Source: Gibbula magus (lineage: Eukaryota > Mollusca > Gastropoda > Trochida > Trochidae). Taken from it: a stretch of 64,000 nt of DNA. Of the stretch, positions 1 through 13,506 are shown in pieces. The DNA lies in contig OW388293.1 in NCBI GenBank assembly GCA_936450465.1, positions 30,633,860 to 30,697,859 on the forward strand, read 5' to 3'. The translations under genes were made by a program, and so were the position numbers. The stretch's first letter is position 1. Every line of letters starts with the position of its first letter. The notes under the pieces were generated by a model. It was not told the origin of the DNA. It saw nothing but the letters and a program-made list of their open reading frames with translations, and searched no databases.

Positions 1-2260
1 TTTTCTCACAAATTTCCATTGGATTCCATGGGATTGTAAATTCATTAAATGTGTAACCTTGAATTTTATTAAATGAACGTGAGGGTAGGGATTTGCTTAC
101 AAACATAGTACATAATCTCATAATCCACATTATCCCCACCCAGAACATAAACATATCTTGTTATATAAACCTTTCATATAATTTCAATCTCAAGAGGACA
201 CTTTGGTATAATTATTTACTTTCATCTTTAAAATGGACACTTTGATAAATGACAAATACAATTTCCCCTATATGATGAAATATAACAAAATGGCGCCACG
301 CGGTCATGTGGCCCAAGGACGGTCGTTGTGGATTTAACCAGTACAATCCGGATATACACACCAAAATGGCGTGGCTTCATACAATGCTTTACAACGAAAA
401 CAAATTTGGTATTCAGCATTTGCTTTGTTCATGGTGAGATATGCTTTACCACCGAAATAAAAAAGAAACTTATGATTGTTTATATCGCTGAATAAAACAA
501 GAAGATGCATGGTATCTATACTTGGTCGGGCTTCTTAACATTAAATTTTGTTTGTAGTCGCAAAAGGTTTTATCCATTACCATTAGGTGAAAATATTGTT
601 GTTCAAATGCCTAGAGACATTTTCTTTAGAATGGTAATAAAACTAACATAGTATTTGATATAATGAAACGACAGTGACATTTGTTGTAAATAAATTCCAG
701 GAGTGATCTAGTACATCACCTTCGCTGGAAGTTAATCTATACGTTGCTATGGTTTCTAGACTAAGTGAGCTTCCTAACACTGGAATTTAGCCTGAAATGC
801 GTTTTCGTCTATTTTTGGAGATGTGCAAGGGTATTCCTAAGGTTATTTTCTTGAACTTGTGAGCTAGATTTGCTGGTATATATGACTACTAATAATACAC
901 AATACGTATATACTTGTGTCACATGTAATGTGATTGAGTGATTTCTATTTGATATTGTTTCAGAGACCAATTTTCGGTTGAAGTAGAACTGTGTCACGAT
1001 AGAAACTTCTCACACTTAAATAAACAACAAATAATATACAAAACTCTCCTCAGGAATAGAACATTACCCCAAAAAAACACACTTTAAATCCTTATGAGGG
1101 TCAGTGAATTGTCACTTGGCATTTAGAAAACAGCAGCTCTGAAAATGTACCTTTCTCATAAATGTTACCAGCTTTATTAAGCATTTTGCATACTCTTTCT
1201 CTTACTCAAACATATGTAGCCATAATAGTTATATTAGGTGAATATTTGAAATCTCATGTGTCTTCTTAATAGTGATTCAATTTATGGTGTTTGATGGTTT
1301 AACAATTTCAGTTTCATGTAAAAAAAAGAGACATAAGCGTGGAAATAACCCACACAGTATAAGTAAGTTTATTTTTCATATTACCCTTTGTAATCGAGCT
1401 AATTCAAGCAGGAATTTATATCCCAGAGTTTGTGTGCTAGTATGTCTTTCAAGTTAATACAGTGTTGTCACTGCATGTTGGCAGGGTGATATAACCATTT
1501 ATATCATATAACCATGTATGTTCTAGTTAATGAACGGTTCGTCCCTGTGTGATAACAGTAAGATAAAACCCTGTTTGTTGTTTTTAACTGTATAGAGTAT
1601 GATAAAGCCATATATGTTCTTTTTTTTCTTTTTTTTTTATCTTTGTTCCACGTGCGTTTAGCCACGAGACTATTTTTCAGAATAAAATTGTCACCTGTTC
1701 GTGTTTATTTACTTAATTTATTTACCCAATACTTAACAGTATTATCTAAACATTTATGTTTTAGTTCATTCACTTGTTGAGGAAAAAATAATGGAGACTT
1801 CTTAAGTCCCAAAAATGTTGACCAGTCTAGATGCCTAAGGAATTAAGGATTGTTCAAGTCTCCTTTTAACTATTAAAAAGTAAAATATCAGTAAAGTAAT
1901 TCAGGGACTATGTTATTCTACTGGTCAGCAACTCGTATCACTTACATTGTACGTGACATCACACGAGTTGAGCATTATATTCTCTCCAAATATATATAGA
2001 ATATATATGGGTAATGGATAATTTCCAAATACGGATACAGATAATGGAAAAATTTCTAAGCCCACTTTTTGATCCACAAACTCTTACAAAACACACGTCA
2101 ATAGGTGGTATGAGGTCAAAGAGATACATTGCTATTCTGACATATTTAACAAATGCTCTTGGTACCCGTTTGGGCTGAAATTATATTCGAGTTCATATCT
2201 GAGTTGTGTGTAGAATAGACGGGTTGATTACTCTGTTTTAAATGTTTCATTCAAATGAAT
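1..2260. other. AT-rich stretch, no gene recognised
   Basis: Only short open frames without recognisable motifs are present on either strand. A run of T-rich sequence lies near 1621-1641 and a short imperfect inverted repeat (CAACTCGT ... ACGAGTTG) near 1928-1970. Nothing here can be assigned a function. Confidence 0.5.
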
Positions 2261-2269
2261 ATGAAATAA

Positions 2270-2880
2270 ATTGATAGATTTGAGGGAAACGTGAATTGTA
2301 AAAGCTTTACCTACATTGTACAACTGAATGTTAAAATATCCCATAGACGACATTAAAGGAAAGTATCACTTCTATTCGTTGTTCCTTTAACTGAACATGA
2401 AACTATTTCATTAATAATTTCAGTGACTTGAAAATTTACATATTTACACACAGAAATACCTACTGGATATATTATTTAAGAGATTTGTATGTGAAGTTGT
2501 AACACATTCAAATGAACATTTCACATTGCATAGCCTTAATTTAGGGGGATGTTTACTTGTAAAATGTTTACCTGTCAAATAAATCTAAGTTTTTTCAAAG
2601 ATTTGTTTTAGTTTAAAGTTTCGGGGACGTGAAAAGAATTGTATAACACTGCATAGATACAATTATCGGAACTTGTAAACTGTAAAACATTTCCATTCAA
2701 ATAATTAAATATTGTTCATAGATACAATCGGAGGGATTTCTAAGCAGCAATTTGTTAAAGGTTTTACCTTCATATGAATACAAACGTTGTTGATAGGTAT
2801 GATTCTAGTGACTTTTAAAATGTGTACCTACAAATGAAACAAAGAATAGTTGGTGAATAAAAATGTGAGGACAATGATAC
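2270..2880. repeat. degenerate tandem repeat, roughly 85-100 bp period
   Basis: Several diverged copies of a phrase like 'ttgtaaaatgtttacct' followed by 'caaatgaata' and then 'catagatacaat' recur near 2297, 2560, 2675, 2755 and 2818. The copies vary in length and have many substitutions, so this reads as an old decayed satellite. The period was judged by eye. Confidence 0.4.
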
Positions 2881-4010
2881 CCTACACCCATGATATTTCG
2901 TTACACTGTACATCAGTTGTTATGACACGCAGATCGTCCTTAAATAAACACTTGTCTGTCACCACGCAGGTGTTTGAACACGTGTTCGTGCTGAGCATGA
3001 ACAGTTCCTGTTTGTTTTCATAAGCCTGGACTAAAAACATGTTTATTTCTGTCACCTTTATTTCACATCGCCAGATGGTCAACGGTCAAGTGATGACCGG
3101 CGTAGTCAAGTCGTTAAGTAAATGTTACGCTATTTATACTCGGACAAGTCTTTGCAGGGCATTTAGTAGTGAAACACCTAATTGAAGCAAGATTAATATA
3201 TTAATTAACTGCCAGAAAAGCAAAATTATATTGGTCACAACTACATGAATGAATTATTAACTTACAAAGATAAATATAAATTCCACACCTACAGGTTTGT
3301 ATACTTGATTGTTATGTGTGTATGTTCATAATAAAGAAGTTGTTATCCAGAAAATTGAGCTTCTCTTATGTATTCTTCAGGTTCTTCATTATTGTGTAAT
3401 TTTATTGTTATTTGTGTATGTTCATATGCTGTTTTGCAGAAAACTTTGTCTTTTTGACAGTCTGGGAAGTTTTAATCATTTATTCACAAGATAAGTATTA
3501 AATATTGGAAGCTCAAACAAATGTATCTAGACTTGCTTTTAAGTGTTTATCATGTTTTCCCTCAGTGTGACGTTCAGGTGAAAATATAAGAATATATATT
3601 CTAGTTACAAGTAATATCTTACAATATAGAGTATATTATACGATAGCCAAGGTCATACAATGTCTACGAGTGGACTTAATGTGAATGAAAGTAGTAAATT
3701 AAAACTGATTCAAGTACCTGTATAGAATTATTAGTTTGTATTTCAATCTTTAAACGATAAAATCTGTAAATTTAAATAGTTTGATGCTAGACATATTTTC
3801 AACTAAATTTGGAGTAATTGCTTACTGCATGGAATAATTATATATTGTCATAACTGACGTGAAGCTGACGAATGTCATGCAGATTTATATGGGTTTCCAT
3901 AGCATCTACAAGTGATAAATTCGAATATGTTCATAATGTTAAATTTGCATTACAATTGTCTTTTATGACGTTTCTAAAACATATTTTGCTTGATATCAAT
4001 AAGTATATGG
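2881..4010. other. AT-rich stretch, nothing recognised
   Basis: No coding motif, structured repeat or RNA gene was recognised on either strand. Confidence 0.5.
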
Positions 4011-4012
4011 TT

Positions 4013-4220
4013 TTCTAATGGATTAATTGAAATTAGTAAACTAAAGGTGAATAACCTCAACATAAACCACTATGGACGTTTCATTATAGATTAATTATAA
4101 TGAGGAAACAAAAGGTGAATAACCTCAACAGAAATAACTATAGACGCTACGTTATAGATAAATTATAATAAATAAATCGAAGGTGAATAACCTCAACAGA
4201 AATCGCTATAGACGTTATAT
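4013..4220. repeat. 68-bp tandem repeat, about three units
   Basis: The phrase 'aaggtgaataacctcaaca' starts at 4043, 4111 and 4179, an exact 68-bp spacing. Each copy is followed by a related 'ctatagacg...ttatagat' segment. The units differ by a few substitutions, so this is a moderately old minisatellite. Confidence 0.85.
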
Positions 4221-4399
4221 AAATCTTTCATCCACACACACAATTCATCTACTGTATGTAACATTCATAGATGTAAACTTTATTACAAATAATGACAATG
4301 TTCAATTTCTCTACATATATGTTTATATCTTTAAAAGGTGAAAATGTATCAAGATGAGTATAAACCATTAGTTAATGTATAGTATACCTTAGCCTACCT

Positions 4400-4700
4400 A
4401 ATTATGTCCCCCGCAAAGCTTTTTGCTACTTAAGTTATTCTGATTTGAACTTAGTGCATGTGAGGGTGTGACCTTTTCCGGCCTCTTTCTCAAAATCTAT
4501 GCAGTATTTATTCACGAAACTTGGTGTGTGGTTAGACCTAGTGTTGGAGTGGTGCCTTGTGCTACTTAGGTTATTTTGCTTTTTATATTTCTTTCTGGTT
4601 TCCGTGGAAACGGTTTGAACTTAGTGCATATAGGGATAAGGAACCTTTTCGGACCTCCATCTCAAAATCATTAGTGAAAAATAATGTCAGGAAGACAAGG
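4400..4700 (+). repeat. fragment of a dispersed repeat family
   Basis: The segment begins with 'gtcccccgcaaagc' and contains 'ttttccggcctc...ctcaaaatct' and 'cacgaaacttggtgtgtgg'. A second, related block within it repeats 'ttttcggacctccatctcaaaatc'. The same wording occurs at 59083-59335 (CCCGCC start, 'ggaccagaactcaaaatccg', 'aaacttggtctgtgg'). It is therefore an interspersed repeat. No coding capacity is seen. Confidence 0.55.
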
Positions 4701-5687
4701 TTGGATTGGGACATCACAATGCATCACATGTACATATATCTAGTTAATCTTGTGTTGGCTCAATATTCGAAATTACATATTTTAACCTATATGAACTTTA
4801 TATCATTAACATCATCTTTGGTTTATAAGATCACACTGACATGAAATTGTTCTGTAATGTTACTGAATAAATAATTTACAGATTCAAATACTTATTACAT
4901 TGAAATGGTTATTGATCGTGTTAGATAGATATATGCCGTGAGAACCACAAACGTCGTTCAATGCACTGGTGAAATAAGCTTTTCATATTGTTATCGATGC
5001 TCCTTTATTGAACCAAATATCCATGCGACTATCACGAAATCCCAATCAATAAGCACGTGAAGGACACACTGGCAGCGAAGGATGTTTTGTAAGTAAGGAT
5101 AACGGCACTTTCTCTGATTCTCTTTTGTAAGCTGGTTATTCCTTTTCTTACCAAAGATCATTGTACTGCGTAAAAATCGAAAATAAGAGACTCCGATTCA
5201 CTATCTAAGTTTAGACTGTAAACTACAATGTGTACTCATACGCCATGCATTGTCTCTCTCAAGTCAAGGTCAAAAGATGTTTATTGTATGAAAGGCCTCC
5301 GGCCCATATACAGATGAGTTTCAGTGGTATGTTAACATTGTTATAAATTTAAATAAGTATTCAAGGTTATACAGTTTGTTTGATAAGAATGTCTCTTTTG
5401 GTTAAAGCATGCTTCACATGTAAAGACAATTGGACAATAATATTTTCATTTACTTTCTCCCACCTTCATGATGCGCGCATCTATATAGTTTGCTATTTGC
5501 GCTCTTTTTATCAGTAAAATTTGTATGTAATTGTTGAATTTTATTACCAAAATGAATATCAGACATAATAAACAACTCATCTTTATTGTAAATTTTAATA
5601 TTGTAGCAGAATAAGAGAAATTAGTGATATATATATATATAAATATGATTAGTTGCTTCTCACGTGAAGTAAGGTTATATATAGAAA
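4701..5687. other. AT-rich stretch, nothing recognised
   Basis: No conserved coding segment was seen. A short (TA) run lies near 5627-5640. Confidence 0.5.
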
Positions 5688-5867
5688 AGAGTAAACATCA
5701 GATGATTTTGTCTGGATCAATCTTCTTTAATACAATACGATGGGCTCATTTCGACCAGTATATCGGTCTTTTCAAGTACTCATACTTTAAAAGACCGATA
5801 TACTGGTCGAAATGAGCTCATTGTATTGTATTAAAGAAGATTGATCCAGTCAAAACCATCTGATGTT

Positions 5868-5873
<6 letters not shown>
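5688..5873. repeat. long near-perfect inverted repeat (foldback), arms about 86 bp
   Basis: The left arm runs from about 5688 to 5776 and the right arm from about 5785 to 5873. They pair with only a handful of mismatches and a spacer under 10 bp, so the DNA could form a hairpin of nearly 90 bp. The right end runs directly into a CT microsatellite. A 34-bp piece of the same sequence recurs at 8678-8711, so this is a dispersed foldback element rather than a chance palindrome. Confidence 0.85.
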
Positions 5874-5958
<85 letters not shown>

Positions 5959-5979
5959 ATATATATATATATATATATA
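5870..5979. repeat. (CT)n microsatellite followed by (TA)n
   Basis: About 85 bp of uninterrupted CT dinucleotide (to 5955) is followed by about 24 bp of TA. It abuts the end of the foldback at 5688-5873. The open frames reading through it (Ser-Leu or Arg-Glu repeats) are products of the repeat. Confidence 0.97.
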
Positions 5980-8677
5980 CTTGGTAAAATGAAAGAACCC
6001 ATTATTTACATTGACATAAATGGACCAGCAGAGAACTATGGCCTCCAATTTCATTTACACAAGTACGTCATCCCTCTTTATATTATATAGTGTGTCCATG
6101 ATATACCCTTAACCTGGAAAAGGGTATGTAACTCTAGACTTACATCCTTCACATAGTTGAGAGGGGTAGATTCAAGTAGGTCTTGGGTCGGCAGTCGTAT
6201 TTTTATTTCCTTTCTAGTAAAATACTTCACTCCAGTCTCCGTGATATGTACTTAACCTAGAAACGATTGTATCGCTTTTATGTTAGGTATCTGAAACCTT
6301 ATATCGTTGTCTTATTAAACGTAAGAGCATTTTATTTGAGTTAAACAGATTTTAGTTATGGCTTACAAGTTGGTACTTCAAGTAAAACACACTTTACAAT
6401 TTTGTTTTCTTATGCCATTCTTAAAGTTGGACCAGTAAATGATTGTTATGATAAGAGGTACATAATGGTTACGTTTTGGTGGGATATGACAACACTATTG
6501 TTGAATAAAACAATGTATTTCTATTTTTCACATTTAACTTAATTTCCACCTTTTATACATTTTATATGGTTTTTTTTATTGGTTCCAAACTGTTTATTTC
6601 AACATAACGGGTTTCCATAAAAACAGACGACACAGTGAAATATGCATGTATTTATTTAAATCGAATTCTTATATTTGTATTTAGGAAAACGTGATGATAA
6701 TCTTATCTGAATTTAATTTCTTGTAAATATTTACTGTGATTTATGAATGAATTGTCATTACTGGGTTTAAGCTCATTTGTTAAATAGTGTGAATTTTAAT
6801 TACAGAGTGATGGATTGATCAAACATAGTACCATCCATCAATCCATCCATCAATCCATCACTATTAAGCTATATCTGCAGTATTATATGTTGAATGGTTT
6901 CCATGGATGCAATATCATATAATGGAATGTAATAAAGCCACATTGACCTTTTGTGGTGAACATATGTTACAAATTATCAATAGGTTTTCATAGAGTTATA
7001 ATGGTCTTCATTCACAAATATACAGTTGAAAAGCTCTCGTTGCAACTTTTCTCAAATTATGAGAAAAGACAAACGTGAAGAACATAAAAACTCGACATAT
7101 GCATAACGTTGTCAAAAACGCTGTTAAATATGTTGTTATGTTTCATTGTATGCACAGGAGCTATGTTATGAATGAGGTATTTATGAATATTAACATTGGA
7201 GAACTGTAGACGATGTAAACCAAATGGCCCTTGGGATATCCTAATCCTATCTAATTTTAAATCATATTTCGTAAAATCTTATATGAATATGCAAACAAAA
7301 CTTGTATATAAGATTAACGGGTTTTAATAAGATTAATTACAATTAATAAATAATTAATATATTACACGTATGCCTTTAAATTCATTTTAAAGGAAATCCT
7401 TCATTAATTATGATCACAAATGGGAATATTAAGTAACACTTATACCCCCATTGTTTTATGTTTATTACCATGATAAAACCATTTATGTTACTATAACAGT
7501 TCATAAACACGAGTAACGGAATATCCAAATCGTTTACCAAGTGAGAAAACAATTGAAAAAAATGAATAAGCATATTTCAAATCATAAGGAAAATAGCAAA
7601 GGTAGCTGACAGACATAACGACATTTAGTTTATTAAAGTTTGACCTAATTACATAATTAAAATATATACTTTAATATACACATATACATGGCGTCAAATA
7701 AATATGCAATGAGCTTGTCTTACAAATATTTATACAGAGTTATAAAAAGAAAAGGTCAGAAAATAAATTACGACAACAAGTAATAAAAGAGAAAACATAT
7801 ATAAACATAGAAACACGTTAATGGATTAAAGTTATTAGATAAATTAACAATGCCAGGTCATTTATTTTCACTTGCAGACAGGTTTGATTAATAATTATTT
7901 CGTAGAATTGATTTTACTCAGGTCATATAACAGATTCCATCCTTATTTTAATTGGCATCTCAGTGTGATTGTTACTGCTTCTATTCCTGACCAAAATAGC
8001 CACGTATAGCCTGCATGTTATGGACATCAATAAACACGCGAAGGTCACACATTCAGGAACGGTGTTATATAAGTCGTGTGTATGCTTTGATCATACCATA
8101 TATTATGCAACATTGGCATTTGATAAATACGTTTATTTACACTGGAACAATTAAAAATGGTAATTATATAATGAATAGGAAATATCATAGATTTCAAACA
8201 ACGACACTTAAAATCAATAGCAATAATTGACTCAGTGAAAGGAACATATAAAAGGTACAGTACGACCTGGATACTGTGTAGGACACACATCTCTAGCTGA
8301 TACCCCAGTCTATGCTATATATAAGCCCCAAACAAGTTCATAGTAACTCATTTAATCATGTGTATGTAGAATAAATCCCCCTCGAATTGTGTTGTCATTG
8401 AAAATAGTCATGTAGCACTGCATTTTAAGTAAAATAGAATTGTGCACTAACATGGATATGCTAAATTGCATTAATGTTTATTCTTAGAAGCTTAAAATCA
8501 ACCAGCTTTATAATGATGCACCGGAATAAAATGATGTTATATAAGTGCAAGGACTTTCCTGGGTTTTCTAGACTCTAATGTTTGAAAGGAGTTTAGGCGA
8601 TCAATTTAGATCTGATAACATGGACTGCTCGTCTAAACCACATAATTCAATTCATACATAAAGTTATTGACCCCAAC
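5980..8677. other. AT-rich stretch, no gene recognised
   Basis: No conserved coding segment was recognised. A small inverted repeat joins 6806-6819 (agtgatggattgat) to 6849-6862, with CATC-type microsatellite wording between the arms. Confidence 0.5.
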
Positions 8678-8711
8678 ACTGGTCGAAATGAGCTCATCGT
8701 ATTGTATTAAA
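8678..8711. repeat. partial copy of the 5.7-kb foldback
   Basis: Thirty-four bases here match the right arm of the foldback at 5785-5873, including the core 'ctggtcgaaatgagctcat', with one or two substitutions. No matching inverted arm is present beside it, so this is a solo fragment. Confidence 0.75.
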
Positions 8712-10430
8712 AGCTAGTTAGAAAGAGACGTCGATCATTTACATGCAAACTCACGCAAAAGAAACGTCCCCGCATTTTTAAGATTATTAAACGAAATACT
8801 GCTTTCGGAAAAGGCAGAGTTTGATTTTTTAAGTCACAGACACGCGCCTTGTAAGGAAATACTCAGTCTCAATTTCATACAACAAACTTTTATTTCCATG
8901 TCTGTTCAAATACACTTTGGATGCTGAACTCGTTTTTTCTAAACTGTTTTTGGCTGGCATGTTTGGAATTTAAGTTAAACATTTATGGGATGTAGAACTT
9001 ATATTAATAAATGATGTAGTCGACATAATAACCTTCTTGGGCGTACATTATGTACATATTTTGACGCATTATCACCACAGAACGAGATAAAGAACAAGCC
9101 AAAAAGCCTCTTTTGAGATTTCAAAATGACGAAAACTTTACACAACCTGGGGCCACATCAAGCTGAGAACAATTTATTTCGGTTTTTGCTACAATACATA
9201 TCCTAATGAGCTACAGGGCCCATAGCTCTAGTTTTTTGCTTTAAGGCTAATGAGCTGCAGATCCAATAGCTCATTTTTTAGATGCTTTCATCTTCGTTCT
9301 TTAATTTGATTTGTTATTTTGAACATTAAGACTATGTATGTATTTTCAAATGCGTTGTAACCAAATGCCTTTAATTCTGAAAAAAAAATTAATTAAATCC
9401 AGGTTTTTTTTGTGCTACTCTTCTAACGACCACGTCGTCAAAATGTACAAGGAATAACCATGCATGTTGCTTTAAATAGACAAAGTCTTGAAACTCTACA
9501 TATGATCGGAGTTAAATATAGTTGTTGTTACTTTAAATTTCGCTTATATCTCTCTTATTAAGACTTTTAAACATCAGTTCTGCAAACATAGGTGTGTAAC
9601 TTTAAGATATATCTTATCGAAATGCAATATCAAAGACTGCTGTTTGCTCTACTTTCTCATTTTCTAGTCAAGATGAACTTCAGAAGCTTAGGCACGTGAG
9701 TGGAAGGTTTGCGTAATTGATGCGAGGTCATATCGTCCTGACCTTAAAACATGTTGGTATGACAACAAAAGGCCATTCCTATTCATGTGACCAACAGTTA
9801 TCCCCCCTTGCCTTGCCTGGATGATCTGAAGCGATAAATCTTGATGAACTTTCAATAGGCAAATACAAGTGAATTTATGATGTTTGAGCGTGTGCAAATG
9901 TCCCACTAACCTAGGACGTGTTGACTACCGCTCCTGTTCACCTTGTCTTGGATCAAGACCTCGACAATATGGACAACATGTAGACTTTAGAAGACTCCGC
10001 CTCATCTCAAGGTCATTTGCAGTGTGAGTCATCAAGAGGAAACGAGTCTCTGACAGTGAAAATGATGGAACCATTGAAAATGTATAGAATAACCACATTT
10101 TCATGAGCAAGAGAAGAATAGAATTTATGGATCGTCAACGATACGATACAATGAACTATTTCATAGAATCGGCATTATGAACATAAAGCAATTGAATTTG
10201 GTTATTCATAAAATTGATCATCCATAACAATATTTAAATAGATATGTTGATCATCCACATAATTTTGAAAGTAAAGAAGTTTGATGAATCTTAAATTTCT
10301 CTATAAACCAAAGTTCCAGGATGCATCTCAAAGAAGTTAATCATTTTGTAACATTGCACTTTTCAGTATATTTTCCAATGTATAAATGTATTATCTTTTG
10401 GTGTGTTATTTTTATGCTGATGTACATGCA
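8712..10430. other. AT-rich stretch, nothing recognised
   Basis: No coding motif was seen. The phrase 'gatcatcca' recurs near 10218 and 10248 and also occurs inside the foldback at 21187-21345, but the match is too short to call a copy. Confidence 0.45.
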
Positions 10431-10435
10431 CTTTT

Positions 10436-10797
10436 ATTACCGACAAAACCACATATACATGCGAGAACCCGTCTATAGCAAATACACATGTACATGTATT
10501 ACCGACAAAACCACACATGCATGCGAAAACCCGTCTATAGCAGATAGGCATGTTCATGTATTACCGACAAAACCACACATACACGCGAAAACCCGTCTAT
10601 AGCAGATACACATGTACATGTATTACAGACAAAACCACACATACACGCGAAAACCCGTCTATAGCAGATAGACCTTATCATGTATTACCGACAAAATCAC
10701 ACATACACGCGAAAGCCCGTTTATAGCAAATACACATTTAGATGTATTACCAACAAAACCACACATATATAATACACGCGAGAGCCCGTCTATAGCC
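10436..10797. repeat. 62-bp minisatellite, six units
   Basis: The phrase 'cgacaaaaccacacat' or a close variant starts at 10441, 10503, 10565, 10627, 10689 and 10751, an exact 62-bp spacing. Each unit continues with 'gcgaaaacccgtctatagca' and 'acatgtacatgtatta'. Units differ by a few substitutions. The open frame reading through it is a by-product of the repeat. Confidence 0.95.
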
Positions 10798-13506
10798 TTA
10801 TTAGCGACAGTTTTGAAGTCACGCTTTTGAAAACGCCCTGTGACCTTTAGAAGACGTTATCATCAGAAAGAACAAATACGAGATAAGTGACTACAACACA
10901 ACGATTCAATGGTATCTTATCATACGGTCGTTAAAGGCACTATATCACGCCAATTGTTTTAAAATGTAAATAATGTACGGATAATGCACATCTGTCGATA
11001 TTAAAAACAACCTACCCTCAGGTAATGTATTATATAAGTAATCTGGAAAATATGTACGTATTCAGGTTTTAATGTTAACTTTAAAAGACCGGAAGTAATT
11101 AATGCAACTTTGCATTAAATCCGCATGAACTACAATATCAGCAATATTAAAAACTTGCACACAACCCGAAGACCAAAAACGGCAGTCGCTTTCTTTAATG
11201 TAACAACAATGCTTACACTGCATAATTACAAACCGGTGAAATTACAGATACTTCATAATGAAGACTATCAAATCTTTGCTGTATAACGTATATGCAATAG
11301 CTGAATACAATCCTAGTTCAGCCGTTTTCTACACTATATATTTCCCATTTTTAACATCAACGACTCTTACTATTTGTGATATCACTGAGTGGCTTTGGCC
11401 GTCTCAACTTGTAAATTATTGACTGTAGGTCAATTGTAAAGAATAATAAGTATTTTACACCGAGAGCTAACGTGAGTTTATATGCCTTCGTATGACCTAA
11501 CATAGCTTATTCGAATGCGAAAAGCGTACACTTGTGCCTCTAAAGCACCCCTGAAAGAAAGCTGCGTGTTATAAGATCATCTGAGAGCTTTCAATACACG
11601 ATGTAATCTCTAATAATATCATGTTCTTAGCATCAATATTTGACAATTCTCAAATCAAAATTTAAAGATACAAATATCTTGATATTGAATAATAAAATGG
11701 TCAAAACCAAACAAACATGTGATTGATATAAACGTGATGGGGTCTTACTTACATTGTAGACTGACCCTTGACTAAAACGTCTACACAAAGACCTCAACAT
11801 TACATAACTCAGGATGTCAAATAGAAACAAGAGACAATGACGACAGACCGGAAGAGACATTAACATTGCACAATCAATGTGGTAGTAATAACAGAGTTCG
11901 TACGTGGCAACACTAAACGTTAGTACGCTGGCCACATAAGAATGTGGAAATGGCCACATATGGTAACAGATTGATATGTTACAATGACAAATATGTTTAA
12001 TGTGATTGTATGTCAGCTTTAAAAAATGAACTTGGTCAATTATAAAAAAAATCAAAGTAGTCGTAGACGCAAGGAATGATATACAAAATACAGTGTCATA
12101 GAAAATTGCATACTCGTCATAATGGTTCATACACAATCGTCAAAAATTGAATCACACAAGTTTCAAAATGTCATCTAAAACTACTAAGTGGAAACTAAAG
12201 TTTGAATAAGCAAAAGGATCAAAAGTGAGAATCAAGAAGTACAAACGCATGGAGCTTATGGTTATGCGGAGAGTTCAATACTGGAATACTTTGTGTGAAC
12301 ACAGAACTCTAAGGGATATTCTCGTTTGTGCTTTTAGGATGTGATGCTCATCGAAATAACATCCCAAGTAACACCTGTCAATGGAATGTGATGAGACATG
12401 TACGGTATAAATGCACGAACAAGAGCCTCTCTTTGCATTGTACTTCAGCAGACCTCTCCGGTAACTATGTGCCTTTAAGTAATGATTAAAGCTTCGAGAT
12501 CAATATAAGCATCGGAGAAATCTCGATGTGCATTATCCGATTGATTAATTGATGTCTTGAGTAGAAAGGTTTTCTTCAAATGTCCAAATAACCCCAGGCA
12601 AGCTCAAAGACCTTGAGAGTTTAATTAAAAACATCATGTTTAAATTAATTAGATAACAATAATCACCAATGAAGCTTCTCCAATTGCTAATTAATTAATC
12701 AATGATACACTCATTGCTGAAAGCCTGGAATATAATGGAACTTCTGTAATAGCTTCAGGCGAGCACGAAATTCTTTAAAGGTTTGAATAACATCCTCTCT
12801 TGAACAAACATGATACCATTGGAATGAATTGGAGCTCAAAATGCCATACATAAACCCTTATGATCTCTGGGGTATAATCGAAAGAAAATAATAGTTTTTA
12901 AGGAAATTTAGAAGACGAATACATGAGAAAGGGACATGAAGGAGGAGGAGTAAGTGCATCCTCCGAAACGTCTCTTTTCACAATGCAGGTAAAGAAAGGT
13001 TTATCCGGAATTAATGTTCTCTAAGAGCTTTGGTCTGGAACAAAGAACTTGGAATGTTTGAAAAAGGACATAATGTTTACTTTCAGAGAAGTCCAGCAGA
13101 AGTTGTTGCATTAAAGTGGACATGTAGTGTTTATCCCTCTATTGGATTTATTGAATACCTTCAGGGAAGACATGCCACTCACCAATTCGTTTTGTTCTAG
13201 TTGATGAAAGACATTTCCCAGTGCTAGAAGACATTCTACGTTATACATTGTATATCCGTAACGGTTCTGGAGGTCATATATTCACTAAGGGTCAAACTTT
13301 CGAAAACATTACTGTTATTATCCAGTTTAAAAGCTTACGTCAAACCATAGTATTATGGCTTACTTAACACTCCTTTCACAATCTTGTGTTTCAATCATTC
13401 TTCTTCCATTCACATTTAAAAATGTATCCAAAAACTAAGAAATTGGTGTTTTGAAAAATGTGTACCCTATTGTCTATTCAATCACACTATGATTCCAGTA
13501 AATGCA
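10798..13506. other. stretch without a recognised gene
   Basis: The longest open frame is 167 codons on the minus strand (11633-12136). It is rich in Cys, Tyr and hydrophobic residues and has no recognisable domain. A perfect splice-donor-like site on the minus strand (AAT|GTAAGTAAG, exon edge near 11754) lies inside it, but no partner exon was found. It is left unassigned. Confidence 0.45.

Noticed and set aside
5818..6090. Arg-Glu and Ser-Leu repeat frames
   Set aside because: They translate the CT microsatellite.
10436..10797. CRISPR-like array
   Set aside because: Units are contiguous 62-bp minisatellite copies without unique spacers, and the DNA is eukaryotic.
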